From the NCBI GenBank assembly GCA_963750045.1, contig CAVVPD010000006.1:1-64000 (forward strand): a stretch of 64,000 nt of DNA, written 5' to 3'. The position numbers were made by a program, and so were the translations under genes. This document shows positions 24,131 through 32,617 of this stretch, piece after piece; position 1 is the first letter of the stretch; the number at the start of each line of letters is the position of its first letter. Origin of the DNA: DASUAS01 sp963750045 (lineage in GTDB: Bacteria; Actinomycetota; Acidimicrobiia; IMCC26256; DASPTH01). Below the pieces are notes generated by a model. That model did no database searches and was not told where the DNA came from. It saw nothing but the letters and a program-made list of their open reading frames with translations.

Positions 24131-25321
24131 ATGGAACTCGGATACCAGGCCGTCGACGCCGACAACCACTACTACGAGACGCTCGACGCCTGCACCCGAC
24201 ACCTCCCCAAGGAGTTTCGCCAACGCGGGGTGCAGGTAGTGCAGCAGGGAACCCACTCGTTGCTGCTGGTGGGCGGGAAGCTGTTCAAGTTCATCCCCAA
24301 CCCCACCTTCGACCCGATCATCGTGGCCGGCTGCATGGACCTCATGTTCCGCGGTCAGATCCCCGACGGCGTCGACCCGCGCTCGCTCATGAAGCTCGAG
24401 CCGCTGCGCCCCGAGTACCAGAACCGCGACGCGCGCCTCGCGGTCATGGACGAGCAGGGCCTCGAGTCCGTCGTCCTGTTCCCCACGCTCGCGGTCGGGA
24501 TCGAGCAGGTGTTGCGCGACGACATCGAGGCCACGACGGCCGTCCTCCACGCGTTCAACCAGTGGCTCGACGAGGACTGGGGCTTCGCCCACCAGGACCG
24601 CATCTTCGGCGTGCCGATGCTCTCGCTCGCCGACGCCGACGCCGCCATCACCGAGCTCGACTGGGTGCTCGACCACGGCGCCCGCATGGTCCACGTCCGG
24701 CCCGCGCCGGTGCCGACCGCCAACGGCAAGGGCCGCTCGTTCGGGCATCGCGACCACGATCCCGTGTGGGCGCGCCTCGCCGAGGCCGACGTGCCGGTCG
24801 CGTTCCACCTCGGCGACAGCGGCTACGAGATGTTCGCCGGCGCCTGGGGCGCGCGTGACTGGTTCGAGCCCTTCCGGGGCGGAGTCGACGTGCTGAGCAA
24901 GCTCGTCGTGTCGGACCGCCCCATCCATGACACGATCGGGAGCATGGTGATCGACGGCGTGTTCGATCGGCACCCCAAGTTGCGCGCGGCCAGCATCGAG
25001 AACGGCTCCGACTGGGTCGGGCTGCTGGTGAAGCGGCTGCTGAAGCAGGCGAACCAGACGCCGTGGGTGTTCCAGGACAACCCGCTCGACACGATCCGCG
25101 AGCACGTGTCGGTCACGCCGTACTACGAGGAGGACATGCGCAAGCTGGCCGACCTCATCGGCACCGACAAGGTGCTCTTCGGCTCCGACTGGCCGCACGG
25201 CGAAGCGCTGGCCACCCCGCTGGACTTCGTCAAGGAGCTGCACGCCTTCTCCGACGACGAGGTCCGCCTCGTCATGCGCGACAACACCCTCGCGTTGCTG
25301 CAGCCCGGAGCGGCTGCGTGA
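24131..25321 (+). CDS. Amidohydrolase-2 family metal-dependent hydrolase/decarboxylase
   Basis: A 396-residue TIM-barrel protein, MELGYQAVDADNHYYETLDA onwards, after the ribosome site GGAGTTGGTC. Metal-binding residues are visible in VDADNHYYE (D-x-x-x-H) near the N-terminus, FHLGDSGYEMF in the middle, and VLFGSDWPHGEALATP near the end, where the Asp is the usual last ligand. The family covers amidohydrolases, decarboxylases and C-C hydrolases of the ACMSD type. In actinobacterial catabolic clusters these proteins are common but mostly untested. First gene of the long plus-strand operon, overlapped at its end by the dehydrogenase start (GTGA). Confidence 0.85.
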   Translation: MELGYQAVDADNHYYETLDACTRHLPKEFRQRGVQVVQQGTHSLLLVGGKLFKFIPNPTFDPIIVAGCMDLMFRGQIPDGVDPRSLMKLEPLRPEYQNRDARLAVMDEQGLESVVLFPTLAVGIEQVLRDDIEATTAVLHAFNQWLDEDWGFAHQDRIFGVPMLSLADADAAITELDWVLDHGARMVHVRPAPVPTANGKGRSFGHRDHDPVWARLAEADVPVAFHLGDSGYEMFAGAWGARDWFEPFRGGVDVLSKLVVSDRPIHDTIGSMVIDGVFDRHPKLRAASIENGSDWVGLLVKRLLKQANQTPWVFQDNPLDTIREHVSVTPYYEEDMRKLADLIGTDKVLFGSDWPHGEALATPLDFVKELHAFSDDEVRLVMRDNTLALLQPGAAA

Positions 25322-26598
25322 CCGAGACGGTCGCGGCGCCGGTCGACGACGCCGATCTCCTCGCCGAGGTCTCGGCGTGGTTGGACGCGCACTGGGATCC
25401 CGACCTCACCGTCGCGCAGTGGTGGGAGCGCGTCGGCGCCGCGGGCTGGACGGCACCGCACTTCCCCCGTGAGTGGGGTGGCCTCGGCTACTCCCGACGG
25501 TCGGTCATCGCGGTGCGGTCCGCGTTCCAGCGCCACGGCGCGGTGCAGCCCCCGGGCGGCATGGGCCTGCTCATGGCCGGACCGACGATCCTCACCCACG
25601 GCACCGAGGCACAGATCGACCGGTACCTGCCGAGCATCTACAACGGTTCGGTGTCGTGGTGCCAGTTCTTCAGCGAACCCGGGTCGGGTTCCGACCTCGC
25701 GGGTCTGTCGACCCGCGCGACGCGCGACGGTGACCACTGGGTGGTCTCGGGCCAGAAGGTCTGGAGCTCGGGGGCCATGGACGCCGACTACGGCATGCTC
25801 CTCGCCCGCACCGACTTCGACGTCCCCAAGCACGTGGGGATCTCGTGGTTCGCGTTCCGGGTGGACCAGCCCGGCGTCACCATCCGCCCGTTGGTCGAGA
25901 TCACCGGCCACACGCTGTTCAACGAGGTGTTCTTCGACGACGCGGTGGTGGCCGACGCCGACCTCATCGGTGGCCTGAACAACGGCTGGGCGGTCGCGAA
26001 CACCACCCTGATGTTCGAGCGCGTCGGGATCGGCGCCGGCGGGATCATGAGCGGCTTCCCACCCGCGGGGCCGAAGGGCGGGTTCCTGGACCTGCGCGCC
26101 GGCGACGCCGCCGAGCGTCGACCTCCGGCGGCGACGAGCAAGGTGCTGACCATCGAGGAGCTCTTCGAGCTGGCGCGCTCGTACGGGCGCGACCGCGATC
26201 CGCTCCTCCGCCAGAAGCTGGCGCGATTGGTGGAGTACACCCGTACGGGCGAGTGGACCGCCAAGCGCTCGGTCTCCGAGGTGGCGCGCGGTCGCGGTGC
26301 GGGCCTGCCCAACGTCGGCAAGCTCGCGCAGACGCGCATCGCCAAGCTCTCCGGGGAGATCGCCTGCGACATCCTGGGCCCCGACGCGTTGCTGTGGAAC
26401 CCGGACGGCCCCCGCCACGGCCGCTACCCGGAGGCCATGGTGTTCGCCGCCGCGTCGTCGATCTACGGCGGCACCGACCAGATCCAGCGCAACGTCATCG
26501 GTGAGCGCGCGCTCGGCCTGCCGAAGGAGCCCGACCCGAACAAGGGGCTCTCCTTCCGCGAGGTGCAGGAGCGCGTGCACGCCGACGGCAACCGCTGA
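25318..26598 (+). CDS. Acyl-CoA dehydrogenase
   Basis: A 426-residue FadE from GTG 25318 (TETVAAPVDDADLLAEVSAW follows). Typical blocks are WCQFFSEPGSGSDLAGLSTR, HWVVSGQKVWSSGAMDADYG, NEVFFDDAVVADADLIGGLN, and the C-terminal IYGGTDQIQRNVIGERALGL with PKEPDP. The tail position usual for the catalytic Glu in some subfamilies is Asp here (GGTDQIQRN). It makes an enoyl-CoA with FAD and transfers electrons to electron-transfer flavoprotein. Overlaps the preceding amidohydrolase stop by 4 bp and is followed by a second amidohydrolase, so all three belong to one operon. Confidence 0.9.
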   Translation: MTETVAAPVDDADLLAEVSAWLDAHWDPDLTVAQWWERVGAAGWTAPHFPREWGGLGYSRRSVIAVRSAFQRHGAVQPPGGMGLLMAGPTILTHGTEAQIDRYLPSIYNGSVSWCQFFSEPGSGSDLAGLSTRATRDGDHWVVSGQKVWSSGAMDADYGMLLARTDFDVPKHVGISWFAFRVDQPGVTIRPLVEITGHTLFNEVFFDDAVVADADLIGGLNNGWAVANTTLMFERVGIGAGGIMSGFPPAGPKGGFLDLRAGDAAERRPPAATSKVLTIEELFELARSYGRDRDPLLRQKLARLVEYTRTGEWTAKRSVSEVARGRGAGLPNVGKLAQTRIAKLSGEIACDILGPDALLWNPDGPRHGRYPEAMVFAAASSIYGGTDQIQRNVIGERALGLPKEPDPNKGLSFREVQERVHADGNR

Positions 26599-26629
26599 AC
26601 CCGAAGCCACCGAGGAGAGGGACACGAAC

Positions 26630-27473
26630 ATGGCGGTCGTCGCACGAGCCCACGACCTGTTGGTGAACACCGACATGGGCGACATGAAGCAGCCGGAGTG
26701 GATGGTCCGCGTCAAGGAGGACTACTTCAAGGCCGGCCAGTCCATGTTCGAGAGCCGCGAGCTCGGTGAGCTGCTCGACGAGATGGACCAGATGGGGGTC
26801 GAGCGCTCGGTGCTCATGACGAACATGGGCCGCTCGTCGGAGCGGGTGCTGTCGTTCGTCGACAGCGCGCCCCGACCGCTTCAGTCTCGGCCTCGGCGGC
26901 CACAACCTCCTCCGCCCGATGGAGAACCTCCGCAACCTCGAGCGCTTCGTCGCCGACCACCCGGTCGCCTACACGGTGATCGGCCCGAGCTTCTGGGGCG
27001 ACGGCATGTACGCCCCGAGCGATGCGGTCTACTACCCGCTCTACACCAAGTGTTGCGAGCTCGACCTCCCGCTCTTCATGAACACCGGCCTGCCCGGGCC
27101 GCCGATCCCGGGCGAGGTGCAGAACCCGATCCACCTCGACCGGGTCTGCGTGCGCTTCCCCGAGCTCAAGCTGGCGATGATGCACGGCGCCGACCCGTGG
27201 TGGGACGTCGCCATTCGGCTCATGATCAAGTACGCCAACCTCCGCCTGGTCACGTCGGCGTGGGCGCCCCGGCACCTACCCGAGTCGCTCCTGCACTTCA
27301 TGCGCACACGGGGCAAGGGCCGGGTCATGTTCGCCTCCGACTCGCCGGTCCTCTCGATCACCCGGTGCGTGAAGGAGGCGTCGGAGCTGGACCTCCCGCC
27401 CGAGGTGCTCGACGCGTACCTCTACCAGAACGCACAGGACTTCCTCTTCGAGCGAGGTAACGATGACAAGTGA
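26630..27473 (+). CDS. Amidohydrolase-2 family protein, one frameshift
   Basis: ATG 26630 (MAVVARAHDLLVNTDMGDMK) follows the ribosome site GAGGAGAGGG. A one-base break near 26870 separates VLSFVDSAP from RPMENLRNLERFVADHPVAY. The remaining TIM-barrel contains LPLFMNTGLPGPPIPGEVQN, LAMMHGADPWWDVAIRLMIK with the metal His, and VMFASDSPVLS with the final Asp. About 280 residues in all. The N-terminal HxH pair of the family is not evident (NTDMGDMK), so metal use may differ. The C-terminus overlaps the following crotonase start by 11 bp. Confidence 0.78.
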
Positions 27474-28329
27474 GCAGGAGACCCGGGTCCACCTCGAGCG
27501 GGACCCGGTCGCCCACATCGCCCGGCTGACGATCGACAACCCCGACCGGCGCAACGCATACGACCCGCCGATGCGCCGTGCGATGGGCGAGCACCTCGAC
27601 ACGCTCGCGGCCGACGACGACATCAAGGTCGTGATCCTCCGCGGCGCGAATGGCGTGTTCAGCACCGGCGCCGACATGGCGAACTCGTACGCCTGGTATG
27701 ACTCGAGCGGCGACAAGCGGCGACCGAGCCAGCGACGACGCCTCAGCGTCGACCGCGAGGCGTTCGGCTTCTACCACGAGTACTTGACGTTCCCGAAGGT
27801 CACCATCGCCCAGGTCGAGACCTACGCGCTGGGCGGCGCGTTCGAGCTGGCGCTGATGTCGGACCTCGCGGTGGTCGCCAGCGACGCCCGCCTGGGGATG
27901 CCCGGGGCCAGGCTGCTCGGACCCGCGCTCGGGAACCTGCACCTCTTCTTCTACCGGCTCGGGCCGGTGCTCACCCGCCGGTTGCTGCTCACCGGCGACA
28001 CCATCACCGCGGGGGAGATCGAGCACCTCGGGATCTTCACCGACGTCTGTGCACCGGAGTCGGTGCCGGACCGCGCCGAGGCGTGGGCGCAGAAGGTGGC
28101 GCGGATGCCGGCCGACGGCCTGGCCATCGCCAAGACCAGCTTCTCGCTCATCGAGCAGACGACCGCGTACGCGGGTGAGGAGGCGGCGGGCTACCTCGTC
28201 CACGCCTTCGCCACCAACCTGCGGTTCGAGGACGACGAGTACAACTTCGTGAAGACCCGGGCGAAGGTCGGCACGAGCGAGGCGTTCAAGGCGCGCGACA
28301 GCCACTTCGGGGTCAACGGCCTTCCGTGA
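27463..28329 (+). CDS. Enoyl-CoA hydratase/isomerase family protein
   Basis: A 288-residue crotonase, MTSEQETRVHLERDPVAHIA onwards. Family blocks are LTIDNPDRRNAYDPPMRRAM, VFSTGADMANSYAW (oxyanion hole strand) and VETYALGGAFELALMSDLAV. At the position of the second catalytic Glu the sequence is GMPGARLLGPALGNLHLFFY, with no clear acidic residue, so simple water addition is uncertain. Isomerase, hydrolase or ring-opening reactions are alternatives. It is placed in the operon before the Baeyer-Villiger monooxygenase, whose GTG start overlaps its stop. Confidence 0.85.
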   Translation: MTSEQETRVHLERDPVAHIARLTIDNPDRRNAYDPPMRRAMGEHLDTLAADDDIKVVILRGANGVFSTGADMANSYAWYDSSGDKRRPSQRRRLSVDREAFGFYHEYLTFPKVTIAQVETYALGGAFELALMSDLAVVASDARLGMPGARLLGPALGNLHLFFYRLGPVLTRRLLLTGDTITAGEIEHLGIFTDVCAPESVPDRAEAWAQKVARMPADGLAIAKTSFSLIEQTTAYAGEEAAGYLVHAFATNLRFEDDEYNFVKTRAKVGTSEAFKARDSHFGVNGLP

Positions 28330-30227
28330 ACCCGGTCGACCCGTCGGTCCTCGCGGCGGCGCTGGCCGAGGCGAACCTCGCGGTGCTCGTGTCGGCGCTC
28401 GCGCTGCGGACCGCTGACCTCACCATCCTCGAACGGGCGGGTGACCCGCGCCGCTTCGATCACGGTCGCGGGCCCGCGAGGGTGTCCGACGACGACGCGG
28501 CGGCGATCCGCGCCGAGGCGTTCGCGATCCTGAGCCAGCTCGACGACTCGAAGAGGGTGGATTCGACGGTCGACGACGCCGCGCTCCTGCGCATCATGGA
28601 GTTCTGCGTGGGCGAGCCCATCGACCCCGGGTACGTCCCGCTCGTGCGCGACGAGGCCGACTTCGACGCCTGCGACCGTCGCGGGTTCGAGTGGGCCCAA
28701 CCGCCCGACCCGTCGGCGCTCGAGCAGTTCCACGTCGGGATCATCGGTGCCGGTCTCGGCGGGCTCTGCGCCGCCATCCGTCTCGAGCAGGCGGGCATCG
28801 CGTACACCGTGTTCGAGAAGAACCCGGACGTCGGCGGGACGTGGTTCGAGAACACCTATCCCGATCTGCGCGTCGACGTGCCCAACCACTTCTACTCATA
28901 TTCGTTCGCGCCCAACGCCGACTGGTCCGACCATTACGCCCGCCGCGAGGAGCTCGCCGACTACATCGCCCGCTGCGCGAAGGACCACGCGGTGCTGCCG
29001 CACGTCCGCTTCGGCACCGAAGTGCAGGAGGCGACCTTCGACGAAGGGAACGGCCGGTGGCAGGTCGGGCTCCGCGGCGCCGACGGCACCGCGGAGCGCG
29101 TCGAGGTCAACGTGCTGATCAGCGCGGTAGGCATGCTGAACCGGCTGTCGATGCCGGACATCGAAGGTCTCGACTCGTTCGCAGGGCCGGTGTTCCACTC
29201 GTCGCGGTGGGACCACGACGTCGACCTGGAGGGGAAGCGGGTCGCGGTGGTGGGCACCGGCGCCAGCGCGATGCAGTTCGTGCCCGCGATCGCGCCGCGC
29301 ACCGAGCACCTGGTGATCTTCCAGCGGTCACGCCACTGGGTCACCCCTAACCCGAGCTACCACCTCCCCGTGACTGACGGGGAGAAGTGGCTGTTCGCGC
29401 ACGTTCCCCACTACGCGGCCTGGTACCGGTTCCTCCTGTTCTGGAACAGCGCCGACCGCATCTACGCGGCGTTCCGCGTCGATCCCGACTGGCCCGATCC
29501 GGACCGTTCGATCAGCCGGGCCAACGACAAGCTCCGCCAGGTCGTGACCGCGCACCTCGAGCGCGAGCTCGCCGACCAGCCCGACCTGATCCCGGAGGTC
29601 CTGCCCGACTACCCGGCGCTGGGCAAGCGGATGCTGCAGGACAACGGGTGGTTCCGCACGTTGCTCCGCGACGATGTGGAGCTGGTGAACGCCCGAGTCG
29701 CCCGGGTCGAACCGCACGCGGTGGTGAGCGAGGCGGGAGAGCGGTACGACGCCGACGTCCTCGTGCTGGCGACGGGCTTCCAGCCCAACAAGTACCTCTG
29801 GCCGATGACGATCACCGGGCGGGATGTCGTGCTCCACGAGGAGTGGGGCGACGACCCGCGCGCGTACCTCGGGATCACCATGCCCGGGTTCCCCAACCTG
29901 TTCTGCCTCTACGGTCCCAACACGAACCCGGTCGTCGGGAGCGTCATCTTCGTGCTGGAGTGCCAGGTGGATTACGTCATCCGGGCGGTCGCCGCCATGA
30001 TCGAGCAGGGGATCACCACGCTCGAGTGCCGGCGCGACGTCCACGACGCGTACAACGAACGGGTGGACGCCGAGCACGAGCAGATGGTGTGGCGTCATCC
30101 GCGGGTGCACAGCTACTACAACAACGCCAGCGGCCGGGTCACGACGAACATGCCCTGGAAGCTGCTGGACTACTGGCGCATGACGAGAGAGCCGGCGTTG
30201 GACGACTTCGTCGTCGGGCGGGGGTGA
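28326..30227 (+). CDS. Flavin-containing Baeyer-Villiger-type monooxygenase
   Basis: A 633-residue protein from GTG 28326. An N-terminal region of about 130 residues (NPVDPSVLAAALAEANLAVL onwards) precedes the FAD-binding motif HVGIIGAGLGGLCAAIRLEQ. The Baeyer-Villiger fingerprint appears as FAGPVFHSSRWDHD (FxGxxxHxxxW). The NADPH-binding motif is VAVVGTGASAMQFVPAIAP, and VLATGFQPNKYLWPM follows. The enzyme should insert oxygen next to a ketone, or oxygenate a related carbonyl, using NADPH and O2. The long N-terminal extension defines a known subgroup of these monooxygenases. It lies inside an acyl-CoA operon, so ring cleavage of a cyclic ketone followed by beta-oxidation is a consistent idea. 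Confidence 0.88.
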   Translation: MNPVDPSVLAAALAEANLAVLVSALALRTADLTILERAGDPRRFDHGRGPARVSDDDAAAIRAEAFAILSQLDDSKRVDSTVDDAALLRIMEFCVGEPIDPGYVPLVRDEADFDACDRRGFEWAQPPDPSALEQFHVGIIGAGLGGLCAAIRLEQAGIAYTVFEKNPDVGGTWFENTYPDLRVDVPNHFYSYSFAPNADWSDHYARREELADYIARCAKDHAVLPHVRFGTEVQEATFDEGNGRWQVGLRGADGTAERVEVNVLISAVGMLNRLSMPDIEGLDSFAGPVFHSSRWDHDVDLEGKRVAVVGTGASAMQFVPAIAPRTEHLVIFQRSRHWVTPNPSYHLPVTDGEKWLFAHVPHYAAWYRFLLFWNSADRIYAAFRVDPDWPDPDRSISRANDKLRQVVTAHLERELADQPDLIPEVLPDYPALGKRMLQDNGWFRTLLRDDVELVNARVARVEPHAVVSEAGERYDADVLVLATGFQPNKYLWPMTITGRDVVLHEEWGDDPRAYLGITMPGFPNLFCLYGPNTNPVVGSVIFVLECQVDYVIRAVAAMIEQGITTLECRRDVHDAYNERVDAEHEQMVWRHPRVHSYYNNASGRVTTNMPWKLLDYWRMTREPALDDFVVGRG

Positions 30228-30230
30228 CAC

Positions 30231-30998
30231 ATGGCTGATCGACTCGAGGGCAAGGTCGCGATCATCACCGGCGCGGCGTCGGGGTTCGGGCAGGCGACCG
30301 CGGAGCACTTCGCGGGCGAGGGCGCGAGCGTCGTCGTCGTCGACCTCGATGACGCCCGGGGCGCGTCCACCGTCGACGAGATCGGCGCCGGTGCGCGGCT
30401 GGTGATCGGCGACGTGTCGACCTCGGAGACCGCGGCGCGAGCGGTGGCGACCGCGCTCGACGAGTTCGGCCGTCTGGACGTGCTGGTCAACAACGCGGGC
30501 ATCGCCCAGACCGAGATGCGCGACACCTGGGACACCGCCGAGGACATGTGGGACCGGGTCGTGCGGGTCAACCTGCGGAGCGTCTACGTGTGCTCCCGGG
30601 CGGCGATCCCCGAGATGCTGAAGGCGGGGAGCGGCGCGATCGTGAGCGTGGCGTCGATCGCCGCGAGCGTGTGCGTCGGGGGTGCCGCCTACGCCGCGAC
30701 CAAGGGCGGCATCCTGAGCTACACCCGCCACGTGGCGCGGGAGCTGGCCGGCAAGGGTGTGCGGGTCAACTGCGTGTCGCCCGGGTTCATGCGCACACCG
30801 ATGACCACCGGTGAGCGCCTCGGGCTCGACGAGGACGAGCAGGAGGCCCGGCTCGCGGGCTTCGGCGCGCGCGTGCCGATGCGGCGCGCGGGCTCGACGG
30901 ACGACATCGCCAACGCGATCGTCTTCCTCGCGAGCGACGAGGCCGGATACATGACAGGACAGGAATTGATCGTCGACGGGGGATACGTGATCCGATGA
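30231..30998 (+). CDS. Short-chain dehydrogenase/reductase
   Basis: A 255-residue classical SDR, MADRLEGKVAIITGAASGFG onwards. The cofactor loop TGAASGFG is at about residues 13-20, NNAG in VLVNNAGIAQTEM, Ser in VSVASIAASVCVGG, and Tyr/Lys in AYAATKGGILSYTRHVA. The C-terminal GYMTGQELIVDGGYVIR is standard. The Asp at the end of the second strand (VVVVDLDDARGA) favours NAD(H). It starts just after the monooxygenase stop and overlaps the next crotonase by 4 bp, so it may convert an alcohol to the ketone used by the monooxygenase. Confidence 0.9.
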   Translation: MADRLEGKVAIITGAASGFGQATAEHFAGEGASVVVVDLDDARGASTVDEIGAGARLVIGDVSTSETAARAVATALDEFGRLDVLVNNAGIAQTEMRDTWDTAEDMWDRVVRVNLRSVYVCSRAAIPEMLKAGSGAIVSVASIAASVCVGGAAYAATKGGILSYTRHVARELAGKGVRVNCVSPGFMRTPMTTGERLGLDEDEQEARLAGFGARVPMRRAGSTDDIANAIVFLASDEAGYMTGQELIVDGGYVIR

Positions 30999-31799
30999 CC
31001 TACGAGACCATCCTCTACGAGGTCGAGGACCGCACCGCGGTGATCACCTTCAACCGACCCGACAAGCTGAACGCGGTGAACCTCCTGATGGAGGGCGAGC
31101 TGCGCGACGCGTACGCGCGGGCCGAGGCCGACGACGACGTGTGGACGCTCCTCATCACGGCCAACGGCCGGGCGTTCTGCTCCGGGGCCGACGTCGAGGG
31201 TGTCCCCGCCGACGGCAAGGTGCCGCACGAGGGCCGTTACCTCTCGCACTTCCGGGAGTGGGAGGCGCCCCAGGAGGCGACGCCGCCGTACCGGTCGATG
31301 GCCAAGCCCGTCATCGTGGCGGTCAACGGCATCTGCTGCGGCGCGGGCCTCGACCTGGTCACGACCGGCGACATCTCGATCGCGTCCGACCACGCGCAGT
31401 TCTTCGACCCGCACGTGAGCATCGGCCTCGTCTCGGGCCGGGAGATGGTCCGCGTCGCGCGCACCATCCCGATCAACGCCGCCATGCGGATGGCGCTGCT
31501 CGGTAAGCAGGAGCGGCTCTCGGCGCGGCAAGGCCCTCGAGCTCGGGCTCATCACCGAGGTCGTCGAGCACGACCAGCTGATGACCCGCGCCCGCGAGAT
31601 CACCGCGATGGTGAACCGGAACGCGCCGCTCGCGGTCCGGGGCACGCGCCTCGCCATCCGCCAGGGTCTCGGCGTGCCGTTGCACGAAGCGGAGCTGCTC
31701 GCGGAGATGTATCGGGAACGGGTGCTGCACACGGAGGACTCGCTCGAGGGGCCCCGTGCGTTCCTGGAACAGCGCGACCCCGAGTGGAAGTGCGAGTGA
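30995..31799 (+). CDS. Enoyl-CoA hydratase/isomerase family protein, one frameshift
   Basis: Begins MTYETILYEVEDRTAVITFN. Crotonase blocks are FNRPDKLNAVNLLMEGELRD, AFCSGADVEGVPADGK and VNGICCGAGLDLVTTGDISI. A single extra base near 31530 (around CGGCAAGGCC) breaks the frame before ALELGLITEVVEHDQ, and the protein ends RAFLEQRDPEWKCE. About 268 residues. The region after GLDLVTTGDIS has HVSIGLVSGREMVRVAR. The Glu in SGRE may be the second catalytic acid. It begins with the same YETILYE stretch as the following crotonase, showing a tandem duplication. Confidence 0.82.
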
Positions 31800-32589
31800 G
31801 CGACGTGGCCTACGAGACCATCCTCTACGAGATCGACGCCGACGACCGCGTCGCCACGATCACGCTGAACCGTCCGGAGGCGCTCAACGCGTTCGACCGG
31901 ACGATGTGCGAGGAGATCCGCGACGTCGTGGCACGCGGTGAGGGACGACGACCGCGTCCACGCGGTCGTGCTGCGCGCCGCGGGCGACCGTGCCTTCTCC
32001 GCCGGCCTCGACACCAAGAAGAGCTTCGGGCAGCCCGACGTCGTGTGGAACCACGCCGATCCCGGGGAGTACCTGAGCCCGAAGTGGCAGAAGCTCTGGA
32101 AGCCCGTGGTCTGCGCGGTCCAGGGGATGTGCACCGCGGGCGCGTTCTACTTCCTCAACGAGGCCGACGTCGTCATCTGCTCCGACGACGCGATGTTCTT
32201 CGACTCGCACGTCACCTACGGGTTCGTGTCGGCCATCGAGCCGATCGGCCTCATGCGGCGCATCGGCCTCGGTGACACGCTGCGAATGGCGCTGACCGGC
32301 AACGGCGAGCGCGGTCTCGGCCGAAACTGCGCTGCGTCTCGGCCTGGTCACCGAGGTCGTGCCGCGCGCCGACCTCTGGTCGCACGCCCACGCGCTGGCG
32401 CGGCTCATCGCGTCCTACCCGACGGTGGCGACGCAGGGAACGGTGCGCGCGATCTGGGAGTCGCTCGACAAGCCGTACCGGCCCGCGATGGAACAGGGTC
32501 TGATGTACACCCGTCTCGGCAACCCGGTCGGCGCGGCGGAGATCGAGCGCACGGGGATCGACCGCACCACGCCGCCGAGGATTCGATGA
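31796..32589 (+). CDS. Enoyl-CoA hydratase/isomerase family protein, two frameshifts
   Basis: GTG 31796 overlaps the previous stop (GTGA) and gives VSDVAYETILYEIDADDRVA. Blocks are TLNRPEALNAFDRTMCEEIR, then after a break near 31940 RAFSAGLDTKKSFGQPDVVW and VQGMCTAGAFYFLNEADVVI. After a second break near 32315 (an extra G in GCGCGGTCTCGG) it ends with RLGLVTEVVPRADLWSHAHA and IERTGIDRTTPPRIR. About 264 residues. CTAGAFYF replaces the more usual GGG-type oxyanion helix start, and SAIEPIGLMRRIG carries a possible catalytic Glu. It is a tandem paralogue of the preceding gene, probably for the same pathway. Confidence 0.8.
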
Positions 32590-32617
32590 CCGCGCGCTCT
32601 CCGAACGCCTCGCGGCG

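Noticed and set aside
23978..25243. Upstream extension of the GntR gene by more than 400 codons
   Set aside because: The extension is antisense to the amidohydrolase gene, and a good ribosome site with GTG at 23977 marks the real start.
24131..27473. The two amidohydrolase genes as a recent duplication
   Set aside because: Their sequences differ in length and in metal-binding segments, so they are separate family members rather than recent copies.
30995..32275. A single fused protein of two crotonases
   Set aside because: The apparent fusion arises only from the frame change in the first crotonase; the GTGA stop/start junction at 31796-31799 shows two genes.
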